Shown here: piece after piece, positions 7,662 to 17,143 of the stretch | Layout: each line of letters begins with the position of its first letter | How positions within the stretch are numbered: position 1 is the stretch's first letter | Origin: JAJFJD01 sp965228695 | GTDB taxonomy: Bacteria; Pseudomonadota; Alphaproteobacteria; UBA8366 | Direction: 5' to 3' | Assembly: GCA_965228695.1 (NCBI GenBank) | Contig: CBDDIB010000002.1 | Coordinates: forward strand, 1,488,001 to 1,552,000 | DNA length: 64,000 nt | The notes under the pieces: generated by a model | Databases searched by the model: none | The model's input: the letters and a program-made list of their open reading frames with translations, nothing else | Told to the model about the DNA's origin: nothing | Translations under genes and position numbers: made by a program

Positions 7662-9803
7662 TCAGAGTCCCGTGGCGTTTTCACTCGCATAGCTGCTCGG
7701 CTTGCTGTCGAGCGAGGTGTAGCTCGGCCACTCGCCGGATGCAATGGCGTCGAGCGACGGCGCGGGCTGCCCGAGGCGGTAGCGGTAGATCCAAAGATTG
7801 GTCAACACGCGCTCGACATAGTCACGGGTTTCGCTGAGCGGGATGCTCTCGATGAACAGCAGCGGGTCGCCCAGGTAGTCGTTGCGCCGCCGCCATTTCC
7901 GCAGGTTGCCGGGACCGCCGTTATACGCCGCGACCGTATAGAACAGGTCGCCGTCGATATTGGGGTCTTCCAGCAGATGATGAACGTATTTCTGACCCAG
8001 CGTCATGTTCAATTCGGGGTCGAAGAGCTGTCCCCGCCGCGAACCGCGGAACCGCTTGCCGGCCATGTAGCTGGCGGTGCGCGGCATCAGCTGCATCAAC
8101 CCGCGCGCGCCGGCCCGGCTCTTGGCCCGGATACGGAAGCGCGATTCCTGTCGCATCACCGCGTATAGCAGGGCGCGGTCGATGGTAAAGCCGTTCGCCG
8201 GCTCCCATTCGGGCAGCGGGTAGAGGGCCGAATCGTAAGTCTCGTTGTCGCGCTGGTGCAGCACGTCGCCGACGCGCAGCGACAGCGACGGCAGATTGTG
8301 GCGCACCGAAACGGACACCAGCACGCGCGCCATCTCTGGCGAAAGGGCGCCGCCGATCCGTTTCAGCTCCTTTTCCGCCCGGCTCACCTCGTCGACCTGC
8401 AACAGGGCGACCGCGCGTTTCACATGCGGCTTCTGCTGCAGGGCCTGCCAGGCGTTGCCGGTTGGTGCGGGAAGCGACCAGTCGTAGGACGGTTCGGTTC
8501 CGAGCGACCGGATCGCCAAAAGACCATAGAAGGTGCGCGGATAGCGCGCGGCCTTCTTCAGATAATAGTTCACGCGGTCCGGCTGTCCGCTCACCAGATA
8601 GGCGCGCCCGGCCCAGAAGGCCGCGGCGGACCGGGTCCATTTGGAGCGGAGCTTGCCGTCGGACATGGCGCCGAAATGCCTGGCCGCCAACTCGGCGTCG
8701 CCAAGCCGCCACGCGGCGAGACCGGCCCACCAATGCGCCATGGGCACCACGGTGCCGGATCGCTTGCCGGCCGGTGACGCGAGTTCCAGGGCTTTCTTGG
8801 CCTTGCCCATATGGAACAGACCGCCGGCGATCTGCGCGCGGCTTTCGTCCAGGCTGACCGCGTCGAAGACGCGCCGGGTTTTCGACCGGTTGAGAAGCCT
8901 GAGGGCACTTGTCGTCCGGCCTCGATAAAGATGATTGCGGATGCGGCGCTGGGTGATCCGAACATAGCGCCGCTTCCAGGAACTCAGCCGGTGATAGCCG
9001 GTGCGGCCCTCGTAACGATCGCGGCGGGTCTGTTGTACGACGAATTTCTCGCGGACCGGCCGGGGAGGGCGGCGGTAGTTCTTCGGACGCCGCTTTAGAG
9101 CCAACTTGTAAACGCGTTCCGCGCCGGGGTGATCGCGGTAGCGGACCATCCAGTCGCGCAATTCCTTGTAACGGGAGCGATAGTTGCGGTGCATCAGCCG
9201 GTGATATCCCACATGGCCGAGCAACACCTTGTTCGACAATTTCTTGATCAGCTTGTCGGCCTGGCGCCAGCGCCGCCGCTCCTGCAGATCGAAAATTTGC
9301 CGATAGAGAGCAGCGTCCGATGCCGACAGGATGCGCGGCAAATCGACGCCGGACATCGGCGTGGCGTCATGCGCCGGCAAATTGGCGAATTGCTTCGGGT
9401 CCGGTGTCTGCACCACGCCCGCCGCGGTCAACGGCGCCTGCGTTTCGATCGGCGGTTCGGACGCGGGGAATTCTCCGGTCGCCTCGGCGGCCTGATCGGC
9501 ATTCTCGCCGGCGGCGCGATAGTCTTCGTCCGCGTTGGCGGCTCTTTTTCGTGCGTCTTCGGCGGCCCGGATGCGGGCGGCTTCGTCCCGGGAAAGTTGA
9601 CGCAGCATCGAGCGGACCGAGCTTGTCGGCACGGAAACGTCCGTGTCCGGCGTGGTCATCAGAAAGCCGGGCACCGGCTTATCGCTGGAATCGTAAAATT
9701 CCAAATCCTCCGTCGCGGATGCGGCGGCGGTAAAGCTGATCGCCGAAAACAGGGCGATCAAACGGACGGCGTCGCGCGTTTGCGTGAACCTTGGCATGGT
9801 CAT
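7662..9803 (-). CDS. Soluble lytic murein transglycosylase (SLT family)
   Basis: This 713-residue periplasmic enzyme cleaves peptidoglycan glycan strands to give 1,6-anhydro ends. An N-terminal signal peptide (about residues 1-30, ending near AASA) is followed by a Pro/Ala/Glu-rich linker, then a long alpha-helical superhelix with RR-rich repeats. The C-terminal SLT domain carries the catalytic Glu (about 553) in MRQESRF, then GARGLMQLMPRTASYMA and AAYNGGPGN. It is longer than E. coli Slt70 mainly because of the N-terminal linker. The ATG at 9803 is used; a second ATG two codons later is equally possible. moaB follows after 5 bases. Confidence 0.9.
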   Translation of the reverse strand: MTMPRFTQTRDAVRLIALFSAISFTAAASATEDLEFYDSSDKPVPGFLMTTPDTDVSVPTSSVRSMLRQLSRDEAARIRAAEDARKRAANADEDYRAAGENADQAAEATGEFPASEPPIETQAPLTAAGVVQTPDPKQFANLPAHDATPMSGVDLPRILSASDAALYRQIFDLQERRRWRQADKLIKKLSNKVLLGHVGYHRLMHRNYRSRYKELRDWMVRYRDHPGAERVYKLALKRRPKNYRRPPRPVREKFVVQQTRRDRYEGRTGYHRLSSWKRRYVRITQRRIRNHLYRGRTTSALRLLNRSKTRRVFDAVSLDESRAQIAGGLFHMGKAKKALELASPAGKRSGTVVPMAHWWAGLAAWRLGDAELAARHFGAMSDGKLRSKWTRSAAAFWAGRAYLVSGQPDRVNYYLKKAARYPRTFYGLLAIRSLGTEPSYDWSLPAPTGNAWQALQQKPHVKRAVALLQVDEVSRAEKELKRIGGALSPEMARVLVSVSVRHNLPSLSLRVGDVLHQRDNETYDSALYPLPEWEPANGFTIDRALLYAVMRQESRFRIRAKSRAGARGLMQLMPRTASYMAGKRFRGSRRGQLFDPELNMTLGQKYVHHLLEDPNIDGDLFYTVAAYNGGPGNLRKWRRRNDYLGDPLLFIESIPLSETRDYVERVLTNLWIYRYRLGQPAPSLDAIASGEWPSYTSLDSKPSSYASENATGL

Positions 9804-9940
9804 TATGAAGGGGTTTTGATCCCCTGCTCCCCTAAGTCTTTATGAGTAGAATTATCGCGAATTTCTACTCAAATCGCAAGCATTGGGGATAAATAATTAG
9901 TATAGATTTGTTAATAACTGCTTTACTAAAGAGAATATGG
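9804..9940 (-). promoter_or_regulatory. AT-rich leader of the lytic transglycosylase with two dyads
   Basis: This 137-base gap between the udg stop and the transglycosylase start is AT-rich. It contains a 27-base dyad at 9844-9870 (arms GAGTAGAA and TTCTACTC around a TCGCGA core) and a 5-bp stem with a 7-base loop at 9809-9825 (AGGGG-TTTTGAT-CCCCT). Neither is followed by a clear T-run, so they look more like operator or leader structures than a terminator. Confidence 0.4.
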
Positions 9941-10831
9941 TTAATTATTATTAATAATTTCATTTAATTTTGAACGAAGACTAAGTAAATCACACCAAGA
10001 TTCTCTTTTTTGACCTGGTTGCCGCAACAAATACGCGGGATGGAAGGTCGCAATAGCTGGTATCGACGCGTCAAGGCCCGGTGAATAGTGCTCGTACCAC
10101 TTGCCGCGCAGGCGCATGATGCCTTCGGTACGGTCGAGCATTGTCTTGGCCGCGGTACCGCCGAGGTAGACCAATACCTTCGGCGCGGCGAGTTCGATAT
10201 GCCGGCGGATGAAGGGCATGCAGGCCGCGATTTCCGCGGTGGTCGGGCTTCGATTGCCCGGCGGCCGCCAGAACAAGATGTTGGAGATATAGGCGCCCTT
10301 GTCGCCATGTTCGCCGCGCGCCAAACCGATCGGGGCCAGCATTTGGTCCAGCAATTTGCCGCTGGCGCCGACGAAGGGCTTGCCCCGCCGGTCCTCTTCC
10401 ACGCCGGGCGCTTCGCCGACGAACATCACCGCGGAGTCGGCATGGCCGTCGGAAAACACCGTGTTGGTCGCGGTGAATTTCAGGGCGCAGCCCTCGAAGG
10501 CGGCGACGGCTTCCCGCAACTCGTCCAGTGTCTTGGCGGCCGCCGCGGCGCTCGATGCATCCGCCGCTCCCTGTGCCGGCGCCACCAGATCCGGTGAGGC
10601 CGCGACCGCTGGGCGCGTTTGCGCGGATTGCGACGCGGCGTTGGGCGGGGACGCATGGCTTTCCGTATGCTGCGGCGGGGCGGCTTGGGTCTGGGTCGGG
10701 GCAGGCGGCGGCGCGGCGAATCGATCGATCGGCTCGTCGGCGATCGCTTCATCCGCGCCCATCTCGGTGAGCCAGCGCAGCGCCGCTTCGGGGCTCAGTT
10801 CCGGGGGCATATCGCGGTCGTTTCCGGCCAT
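9941..10831 (-). CDS. Uracil-DNA glycosylase, family 4-like
   Basis: This 296-residue protein has a low-complexity Pro/Ala/Gln linker (about residues 40-100) before the catalytic domain. That domain has VMFVGEAPGVEEDRRGKPFVG (motif A), NILFWRPPGNRSPT, and IATFHPAYLLRQP (motif B). Family 4 enzymes remove uracil from DNA and carry a [4Fe-4S] cluster, and the Cys in FEGCALKFTATN is in place for one ligand. The ATG at 10831 is chosen over a TTG at 10864. The last few residues (EIINNN) are encoded by AT-rich sequence unlike the rest. It diverges from the ETF-QO gene across 99 bases. Confidence 0.87.
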   Translation of the reverse strand: MAGNDRDMPPELSPEAALRWLTEMGADEAIADEPIDRFAAPPPAPTQTQAAPPQHTESHASPPNAASQSAQTRPAVAASPDLVAPAQGAADASSAAAAAKTLDELREAVAAFEGCALKFTATNTVFSDGHADSAVMFVGEAPGVEEDRRGKPFVGASGKLLDQMLAPIGLARGEHGDKGAYISNILFWRPPGNRSPTTAEIAACMPFIRRHIELAAPKVLVYLGGTAAKTMLDRTEGIMRLRGKWYEHYSPGLDASIPAIATFHPAYLLRQPGQKRESWCDLLSLRSKLNEIINNN

Positions 10832-10930
10832 GCTGATCCGTCCTCGCTCGGGACTCTCTACCAAAATAGACTACATTGCTATAGACATCGGCCAACAACG
10901 ATTACAGTGCACTAGACGAGGCGGACGAAA

Positions 10931-12577
10931 ATGGAACGGGACTCCATGGAATATGATGTCGTCATCGTCGGCGGCGGCCCGGCGGGGCTGGCGGCGGCGA
11001 TACGGCTGAAGCAACTGTGTGGAGAGCAGGAAAAGGACGTGAATGTCTGCCTGATCGAGAAGGGCTCCGAGGTGGGCGCTCATATCCTGTCGGGCGCGGT
11101 TCTCGAAACGCGCGCGCTGGACGAGTTGATCCCCGACTGGTCCGACAAGGGTGCGCCGCTGAACACGCCCGTGACCGACGAGACGTTCATGTTCTTGTCG
11201 GAGACCGGCGGGTTTTCGATCCCGAACTTCTTGCTGCCGCTGCCGATGCACAACAAGGGCAACTACATCATCAGCCTCGGGAACCTGTGCCGCTGGCTCG
11301 GCGAGCAGGCGGAAGCGCTTGGCGTTGAAATTTATCCCGGCTTCGCGGCGTCCGAGGTTCTGTACGACGACAGCGGCGCGGTGCGCGGGGTGGCGACCGG
11401 CGATATGGGCATCACCCGCGACGGCGAACAGGGCCCGAACTATCAGCCGGGCATGGAACTGCACGCGAAATACACCTTCTTCGCCGAAGGGTGCCGCGGG
11501 CACCTCGGCAAGGAGCTGATGGAAAAATTCAATCTCCGCGACGGCGTGGAAGCGCAGACCTACGGCATCGGCTTGAAGGAGCTGTGGGAGGTCGAGCCGG
11601 AAAACCATCAGGAAGGCCTCGTCGTGCACACCGCCGGCTGGCCGATGGACCGCGGGACTTATGGCGGCTCGTTCCTGTACCATTTGGAAAACAACATGGT
11701 GTCGGTCGGATTTGTCGTCGGGCTGGACTACGAAAATCCATTCCTGTCGCCCTACGACGAATTCCAGCGGTTCAAGACGCATCCCAAGATCCGCGGCACT
11801 TTCGAAGGCGGCCGCCGCGTCGCCTATGGCGCGCGGGCAATCAACGAAGGCGGGCTGCAATCGCTGCCGAAAATGTCCTTCCCCGGCGGTTTGCTGATCG
11901 GCTGCGACGCCGGCACCGTGAACATGCCCAAGATCAAGGGATCCCATACCGCGATGAAGTCGGGCATGATCGCCGCCGAGTTGGCGTTCGAGTCCCTGAC
12001 CGGCGGTACGGCGGAACCCGAACTGTCCGGATATGGCGATGCCTTCCGCGCCTCCTGGGCCTACAAGGAATTGCACGAGGCCCGCAACGTGCGGCCGGCG
12101 TTCAAATGGGGCCTGCTCGGCGGCACGCTCTATACCGGCATCGACCAGGTGTTGTTGCGCGGCAAGGCCCCCTGGACCCTGAGCCATGGGCATGCGGATC
12201 ACGAGACGCTGCGCAAGGCCGCGGATAGCAAGCCGATCGACTATCCGAAGCCGGACGGTAAGATCACCTTCGATAAGTTGACCAACCTGTCCTTCTCGGC
12301 GACCAATCATGAAGAGGACCAGCCGGGCCATTTGAAGCTCGTGGACGATTCTGTGCCGATCGAGATCAACTTGGCCGAATACGATGCGCCGGAACAGCGT
12401 TATTGCCCGGCCGGGGTGTATGAGATCGTGCGCGAGGATGACGGCTCCAATCCGCGCCTGCAGATCAATGCGCAGAACTGCGTTCATTGTAAGACCTGCG
12501 ACATCAAGGATCCGACCCAGAACATCAAATGGGTGGTGCCGGAGGGCGGCGGCGGGCCGAATTACCCCAATATGTAG
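10931..12577 (+). CDS. Electron transfer flavoprotein-ubiquinone oxidoreductase
   Basis: This 548-residue FAD and [4Fe-4S] protein passes electrons from ETF, reduced by acyl-CoA and amino-acid dehydrogenases, to membrane ubiquinone. The FAD-binding start is YDVVIVGGGPAGLAAAIRL. The middle contains GTYGGSFLYH and GCDAGTVNMPKIKGSHTAMKSG, both characteristic. The C-terminal ferredoxin-like part has CPAGVYEIV and CVHCKTCDIKDP, supplying the four cluster cysteines, and ends GGGGPNYPNM. The length matches bacterial ETF-QO. It is followed by a TPR lipoprotein and ispE, a common alphaproteobacterial order. Confidence 0.96.
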   Translation: MERDSMEYDVVIVGGGPAGLAAAIRLKQLCGEQEKDVNVCLIEKGSEVGAHILSGAVLETRALDELIPDWSDKGAPLNTPVTDETFMFLSETGGFSIPNFLLPLPMHNKGNYIISLGNLCRWLGEQAEALGVEIYPGFAASEVLYDDSGAVRGVATGDMGITRDGEQGPNYQPGMELHAKYTFFAEGCRGHLGKELMEKFNLRDGVEAQTYGIGLKELWEVEPENHQEGLVVHTAGWPMDRGTYGGSFLYHLENNMVSVGFVVGLDYENPFLSPYDEFQRFKTHPKIRGTFEGGRRVAYGARAINEGGLQSLPKMSFPGGLLIGCDAGTVNMPKIKGSHTAMKSGMIAAELAFESLTGGTAEPELSGYGDAFRASWAYKELHEARNVRPAFKWGLLGGTLYTGIDQVLLRGKAPWTLSHGHADHETLRKAADSKPIDYPKPDGKITFDKLTNLSFSATNHEEDQPGHLKLVDDSVPIEINLAEYDAPEQRYCPAGVYEIVREDDGSNPRLQINAQNCVHCKTCDIKDPTQNIKWVVPEGGGGPNYPNM

Positions 12578-12654
12578 GGCAACCGATTGGCGCTGTTGGC
12601 GCTGCGGCAAGTCGGGTAGTATCGCGCCGGAATACCCCTGCCGGAGAGTTGTAT

Positions 12655-14496
12655 ATGGTGCCGGATTGGGTCATTTTTCATGCCATGAGTGCAAAGAGGA
12701 TCTTGGATAAGCCCATGCTGCGCACACGGATAGGGTATCGGACGGCCGCCATGAGGGCGGTGCTCGCCACGATGGTCGGCGGCGCGTTGATCGCCTGCAC
12801 ACCGGACGAAGAAACCAGCAGCCAGGATGTCGCCGATGTCGGCCGCTCGGCGATAAAGTTGAAGGGTACGCCGGCCGAAGGGTCCGTCTTCGGGAGCTTC
12901 CTGGCCGGCCGTTTCGCCGAGAGCGAAGCCGACCTCTCCTTCGCCGCCAGTATGATGGAGCGCGTCCTCGAGGAAAATCCGGACGACGCCCGCATACTGC
13001 GCCGCGCCTTCATCTTGACCCTCGGCGCCGGCAAGCCGAAACGCGCATCCGAACTTGCGAAACGCTATCTCGACGGCGGCGGGACGCTGACATCCGCATC
13101 ACTGCTGGTCGCCGCGCAGGATTTGAAATCGGGCGAAAACGATGCCGCTCTGGCGCGGATCGAGGCGTTGCCGAACAGCGGTCTCGGCCGGTTCGCCAAG
13201 CCGCTCGGACGGTCCTGGCTGCTCGCCGCCAAGAAGGATTACGATGGCGCGCTGAAGGCGCTCGGCGAACTCGAAAAGGAAAAAGGGTTCGAGGCGATGG
13301 CGGGCCTCCATTCGGGACTAATCGAGGAACAGGCCGGCCGCCCCGACGCGGCGGAGAAACGCTACCGGAAGCTCGCGGAAAATCCGAAGGAGGCCGCGTC
13401 GCGCGTGGTTCGGGTCCTGGCGTCGCTGTTGCAGCGCACCGGCAAGGCGGACGAAGCCCGCAAGGTGATCGAAGCGAAGCTGGAGCACACCCCCGAAAGC
13501 ATGATCCTCCTCGAAGATCTGCAGCGCCTGGAAGACGGCAAGAAGCTGCCGCATCTCGTGTCGACGCCGGTGCAGGGATTCGCCGAAGGATTGTTCAACA
13601 TCGCGTCGGCGCTGCCGCGCGACCGGGCGGAGAATATCGTTCTGCTGTACGGGCGTATCGCGCTCGACCTGGAGCCGACATTTTCGCTCAGCAGCCTGTT
13701 GGTCGGCGACGTGCTGGTCTCGCGGGAGCGCTTCAACGAAGCGATCAAAGTCTATCGCGACGTGCCGAAGGACACCGCTTATGGTTGGTCCGCGCAGCTT
13801 CGCATCGCCGATGCCTTGTACGAGTTGGAGAAGCTGGACGAAGCGACGGCGCATCTGGAAGAAATGGCCAAGCAGCGGCCGAACCGTATGGATATGCTGC
13901 TGAAACTCGGCAACTACCTGCGGTACAAGGAAAAGTTCACCGAAGCCGTGAAGGCCTACGATCGCGCCTTTGAGCGGCTTAAGGATCCCGGCCGTCGGCA
14001 TTGGACGCTGTACTACTCCCGCGGCATCGCGCTGGAACGGTCCAAGCAATGGGAGCGCGCCGAAAAGGATTTCCTGAAAGCGCTCGAGTTCGAGCCGGAA
14101 CAGCCCTATGTGCTCAACTACCTGGGATATTCCTGGGTCGAGCAGGGTAAGAATATCGACCAGGCCCGCGACATGATCCAGCGCGCGGTGCAGCAGCGGC
14201 AGAACGATGGCTATATCGTCGATAGTATGGGCTGGGTGTTATACCGGCTCGGCAACTACAAGGAAGCCGTCACCCAGTTGGAACGGGCGGTGCAGTTGCG
14301 GCCGCAGGATCCGGTGATCAACGATCATCTCGGCGATGCCTATTGGCGGGTCGGCAGGCGGCACGAGGCGCGCTTCCAGTGGCGCCGCGCCCTCAGCTTC
14401 AAGCCGACGGACGAGAACAAGGAAAAGATCGAAAGCAAGCTCAAGGAAGGCTTGGGTGATCCCGAACCGCTCGGTAAACCGGATAAGAATGGATGA
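12655..14496 (+). CDS. TPR-repeat lipoprotein
   Basis: This 613-residue protein starts at an ATG at 12655, 6 bases after a GGAGAG. The N-terminus is long and basic before a hydrophobic segment ending in a lipobox (LIAC, Cys about 48), so it is probably a lipoprotein. The rest is a series of tetratricopeptide units; clear ones include SIGLALERSKQWERAEKDF-like and DSMGWVLYRLGNYKEAV repeats in the last 250 residues. TPR proteins scaffold protein complexes, and the partner is unknown. The stop overlaps the ispE start (ATGA), implying translational coupling. A start at a later ATG (12681 or 12717) would give a shorter signal region. Confidence 0.82.
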   Translation: MVPDWVIFHAMSAKRILDKPMLRTRIGYRTAAMRAVLATMVGGALIACTPDEETSSQDVADVGRSAIKLKGTPAEGSVFGSFLAGRFAESEADLSFAASMMERVLEENPDDARILRRAFILTLGAGKPKRASELAKRYLDGGGTLTSASLLVAAQDLKSGENDAALARIEALPNSGLGRFAKPLGRSWLLAAKKDYDGALKALGELEKEKGFEAMAGLHSGLIEEQAGRPDAAEKRYRKLAENPKEAASRVVRVLASLLQRTGKADEARKVIEAKLEHTPESMILLEDLQRLEDGKKLPHLVSTPVQGFAEGLFNIASALPRDRAENIVLLYGRIALDLEPTFSLSSLLVGDVLVSRERFNEAIKVYRDVPKDTAYGWSAQLRIADALYELEKLDEATAHLEEMAKQRPNRMDMLLKLGNYLRYKEKFTEAVKAYDRAFERLKDPGRRHWTLYYSRGIALERSKQWERAEKDFLKALEFEPEQPYVLNYLGYSWVEQGKNIDQARDMIQRAVQQRQNDGYIVDSMGWVLYRLGNYKEAVTQLERAVQLRPQDPVINDHLGDAYWRVGRRHEARFQWRRALSFKPTDENKEKIESKLKEGLGDPEPLGKPDKNG

Positions 14497-15365
14497 ACGG
14501 TCGGGATGCCGGCGTTGTCGCGGTTGAGGCGCCCGCCAAGGTAAATCTCTATCTGCACGTTACCGCCCGCCGGTCGGACGGATATCATGAACTCGATACG
14601 CTTATGGTGTTCACGGAACTGGGCGACCGGCTGACCGTGGCGCCGTCCGACGGTTTGTCGCTGGCGGTGGAGGGACCGTTCGCCGGAAACCTGCCCCCGG
14701 ACAGCGAAAACAATCTGGTGATGAAGGCGGCACGGGCCTTGGCCGACGCTGCCGGCGTCGCGCCGACCGCGGCGATGACGTTGACGAAGAATCTGCCGGT
14801 CTCTGCCGGGCTGGGCAGCGGATCGTCCGACGCGGCCGCCGCGCTGAAGGCATTGGCGCGCCATTGGGACATTCCCGCGGGGAGCGTGGACCTGGCCAAG
14901 GTCGGTCTTGGGCTCGGCTCGGACATCCCGGGTTGCCTCGAAGCCCGGTCGATTTTCGTCAGCGGTATCGGCGACCGTATCGAGCCGACGCCACCGTTGC
15001 CGCCGGTCGACATGCTTTTGGTGAACCCGGGCGTTCAGCTTTCCACCAAATCGGTGTTCGAGGCCCGCAAGGGCGGGTTTTCGCCCGAGGCGCGCTTCGG
15101 CAAGGCGCCGGGCAATGTTCGCGCCCTCGCCGATTTGCTGGAATCACGGACGAACGATCTGACGGATCCGGCGGTCCGGTTGAGCCCGATCATCGAGGAA
15201 GTGCTGGCGGCGATCGATTCGGCGCCCGGCTGCCGGCTCGCCCGTATGTCCGGCAGTGGCGCCACCTGTTTCGGCCTGTTCGACGATGCCGAAACCGCCA
15301 CTCGGGCAAAGGAGCAAATCCAGCGCGAGAATTGGTGGTCCGCCGCAACGCGGTTGGCCGGCTGA
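14493..15365 (+). CDS. ispE: 4-diphosphocytidyl-2-C-methyl-D-erythritol kinase
   Basis: This 290-residue GHMP-family kinase of the MEP isoprenoid pathway phosphorylates the 2-hydroxyl of CDP-methylerythritol. The N-terminal motif is APAKVNLYLHVTARRSDGYHEL, the ATP loop is LPVSAGLGSGSSDAAAALKAL, and the C-terminal glycine motif is ARMSGSGATCFGLF. The start is coupled to the preceding TPR gene by an ATGA overlap. Length and motif spacing are normal. Confidence 0.96.
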   Translation: MNGRDAGVVAVEAPAKVNLYLHVTARRSDGYHELDTLMVFTELGDRLTVAPSDGLSLAVEGPFAGNLPPDSENNLVMKAARALADAAGVAPTAAMTLTKNLPVSAGLGSGSSDAAAALKALARHWDIPAGSVDLAKVGLGLGSDIPGCLEARSIFVSGIGDRIEPTPPLPPVDMLLVNPGVQLSTKSVFEARKGGFSPEARFGKAPGNVRALADLLESRTNDLTDPAVRLSPIIEEVLAAIDSAPGCRLARMSGSGATCFGLFDDAETATRAKEQIQRENWWSAATRLAG

Positions 15366-15417
15366 GTCGGGCCGATCGGGAAGCGGGCCGCCGCGATGGT
15401 GATTGCGACCGAACGTC

Positions 15418-15446
15418 TTGCCGTGCGTCGCGTTCGCCTCTATGTT
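15418..15446 (+). promoter_or_regulatory. Probable sigma-70-type promoter of tRNA-Gln
   Basis: TTGCCG (15418-15423) and TATGTT (15441-15446) are separated by exactly 17 bases, placing a transcription start a few bases before the mature tRNA 5' end at 15458. This is a good match to the housekeeping promoter pattern and correctly positioned, but it was found by eye. Confidence 0.5.
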
Positions 15447-15457
15447 TCCGCCGCCGT

Positions 15458-15531
15458 TGGGGCGTAGCCAAGCGGTAAGGCAACGGGTTTTGATCCCGTG
15501 ATCGCAGGTTCGATCCCTGCCGCCCCAGCCA
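15458..15531 (+). tRNA. tRNA-Gln (anticodon TTG)
   Basis: This 74-base gene folds as a cloverleaf. The 7-bp acceptor stem pairs TGGGGCG with CGCCCCA, the discriminator is G and CCA is encoded. The anticodon stem is ACGGG/CCCGT with loop TTTTGAT, giving anticodon TTG (15490-15492), which reads CAA. The T arm contains GGTTCGATCC. It lies 92 bases after ispE and converges on the histidine kinase gene. Confidence 0.97.
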
Positions 15532-15586
15532 CTCCTTCGTCAAATCCTACCGGGACCGACCGTTTCGAGGTCGGCCGGATTGACGC

Positions 15587-17143
15587 TCACGCAACCGTCG
15601 CGCTGTCGCTGTTGCCGGCGTCGAATTCGGTACTTGTCCATATCACCCGTTCCGCTGGGAAGCCGATCGATACGGTTGTGCCGATTCCGACGGTACTGTC
15701 GATTGACATCGTGGCGTCGTGCAGTTTCACCAAAGATGCGACCAACGGTAAGCCCAATCCCGCCCCTTCGATATTGCGCGTATGCGCATTGTTCGCGCGT
15801 TCGAACGGCGCCATGAGTCGGCTGATGTCGGTTTCGGAAATGCCGACGCCGGTATCGGTGATGGTAATCTCGAGGCTGCCGTCGCTCTCAACATTCACGC
15901 TGAGCAACACGCGGCCTTCCTCATCGGTAAATTTTACGGCGTTGGTCAGCAGGTTGAGAACAATTTGGCGCAATGCGCGTTCGTCGGCGCGCAATGCCGG
16001 CAGGTTCTCTGGAAAGCGGGCGTCGAGCTGCAGTTTGCCGGCGCGTGCTTGGCCTTGGACAAGACGCATCGCGGTCGAAACGATTGCGCGAAGATCCACG
16101 TCCTCCTCGAAGAGTTCATATTTACGGGCTTCGATTTTGGACAGATCAAGAAGCACATTGATGAGGTCGAGGAGGTAAAGACCGCTGTCGCGGATGTCGT
16201 TTACATACCCTTCGTAGCGGTTGTTTTTAAGTGGTCCGTGCACTTCGCTCACCATCGCTTCGGAAAATCCGTTGATTGCGTTCAACGGCGTACGCAACTC
16301 GTGACTCATGTTTGCGAGAAATTCCGATTTGCTGTGGTTCGCTTGTTCGGCGGTCTCCTTGGCCAATCTCAATTCTTCATTGTGCTGCTGCGCTTTATCC
16401 AGATGGGCGCGCTCTTGGACGACAAGGCGCGTCAGCCGGCGCAGCAGGAAAGCAAACATCCACAGGCCGGTGATGACTCCAATAACCATGAACGCGTAGA
16501 GACCGAAATGGCGCGCGTTATCCAAGATGGAGAGTGTCGGGAGACCAACCTGAACGCTTTGCACCCCGCGCAGGTCACCGACTGCCCAGTTGGTTTTCGG
16601 GCTGTCCTTCCGGCTGTTGTGGCAAGCGACGCAGCTTGCGCCCATACGAACAGGCGCCGCGTAGCGCAAAATCTGCACGCCGTCGATGTGTTCGACCCGA
16701 ACGAAGTGATCCTTATCGCCCTGCTGCAGGGCCTTCAACGCGTCTGATTCGAACGCGTCCCGCGGTCCCCCATCAATCCGCCAGGGAAACGGGTATGCAC
16801 TGTAGAACCGGAATTTACCGCCTTCGGAAGTTTGGCTCACACGTTCGCCGAGCTCAATCGAGAGGGTTGCCGGCAGCGGAATGGCGCCGTCGCTATCGTG
16901 ATAGGCGTGCGTGACGGTAGCGCCTCCTTTACGTGCACGAGGCACGATCTCGGAAGAATAGAAATCGCGAATACTCGCCATGGCGTCGGAATACGCTTCC
17001 GCACTCTTGTGCGCCGTGTTGTAGGCGATCTTGTCCGATATTGAGGAAATCTGAACGACGACCAGGACGAATCCGACGGCCGCGAAAAAAGAAAGCGCCT
17101 GGATCGGTCGGTGGGTCAGAATGTCAGAAAACCAATGTGTCAT
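15587..17143 (-). CDS. Membrane histidine kinase with c-type-haem DUF3365 sensor domain
   Basis: This 518-residue protein has a transmembrane helix at about 16-34, then a periplasmic domain of about 180 residues containing C-V-A-C-H (Cys171, Cys174, His175), the c-type haem attachment motif, in a DUF3365/Tll0287-like context (APVRMGASCVACHNS). A second helix lies at about 214-234, followed by a linker helix, HisKA with SHELRTPLNAINGFSEAM (His281) and a HATPase domain with DTGVGISE and GAGLGLPLV. Haem-bearing sensors of this type are proposed to sense redox state or diatomic gases. No response regulator is adjacent, so it is an orphan kinase. It converges on tRNA-Gln. Confidence 0.88.
   Translation of the reverse strand: MTHWFSDILTHRPIQALSFFAAVGFVLVVVQISSISDKIAYNTAHKSAEAYSDAMASIRDFYSSEIVPRARKGGATVTHAYHDSDGAIPLPATLSIELGERVSQTSEGGKFRFYSAYPFPWRIDGGPRDAFESDALKALQQGDKDHFVRVEHIDGVQILRYAAPVRMGASCVACHNSRKDSPKTNWAVGDLRGVQSVQVGLPTLSILDNARHFGLYAFMVIGVITGLWMFAFLLRRLTRLVVQERAHLDKAQQHNEELRLAKETAEQANHSKSEFLANMSHELRTPLNAINGFSEAMVSEVHGPLKNNRYEGYVNDIRDSGLYLLDLINVLLDLSKIEARKYELFEEDVDLRAIVSTAMRLVQGQARAGKLQLDARFPENLPALRADERALRQIVLNLLTNAVKFTDEEGRVLLSVNVESDGSLEITITDTGVGISETDISRLMAPFERANNAHTRNIEGAGLGLPLVASLVKLHDATMSIDSTVGIGTTVSIGFPAERVIWTSTEFDAGNSDSATVA

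Noticed and set aside
10871..12610. Long open frame on the minus strand opposite ETF-QO
   Set aside because: It is a shadow of high-GC coding sequence. The plus-strand protein is a full ETF-QO with all motifs, while the minus-strand product is rich in Arg, His and Gln and shows no family pattern.
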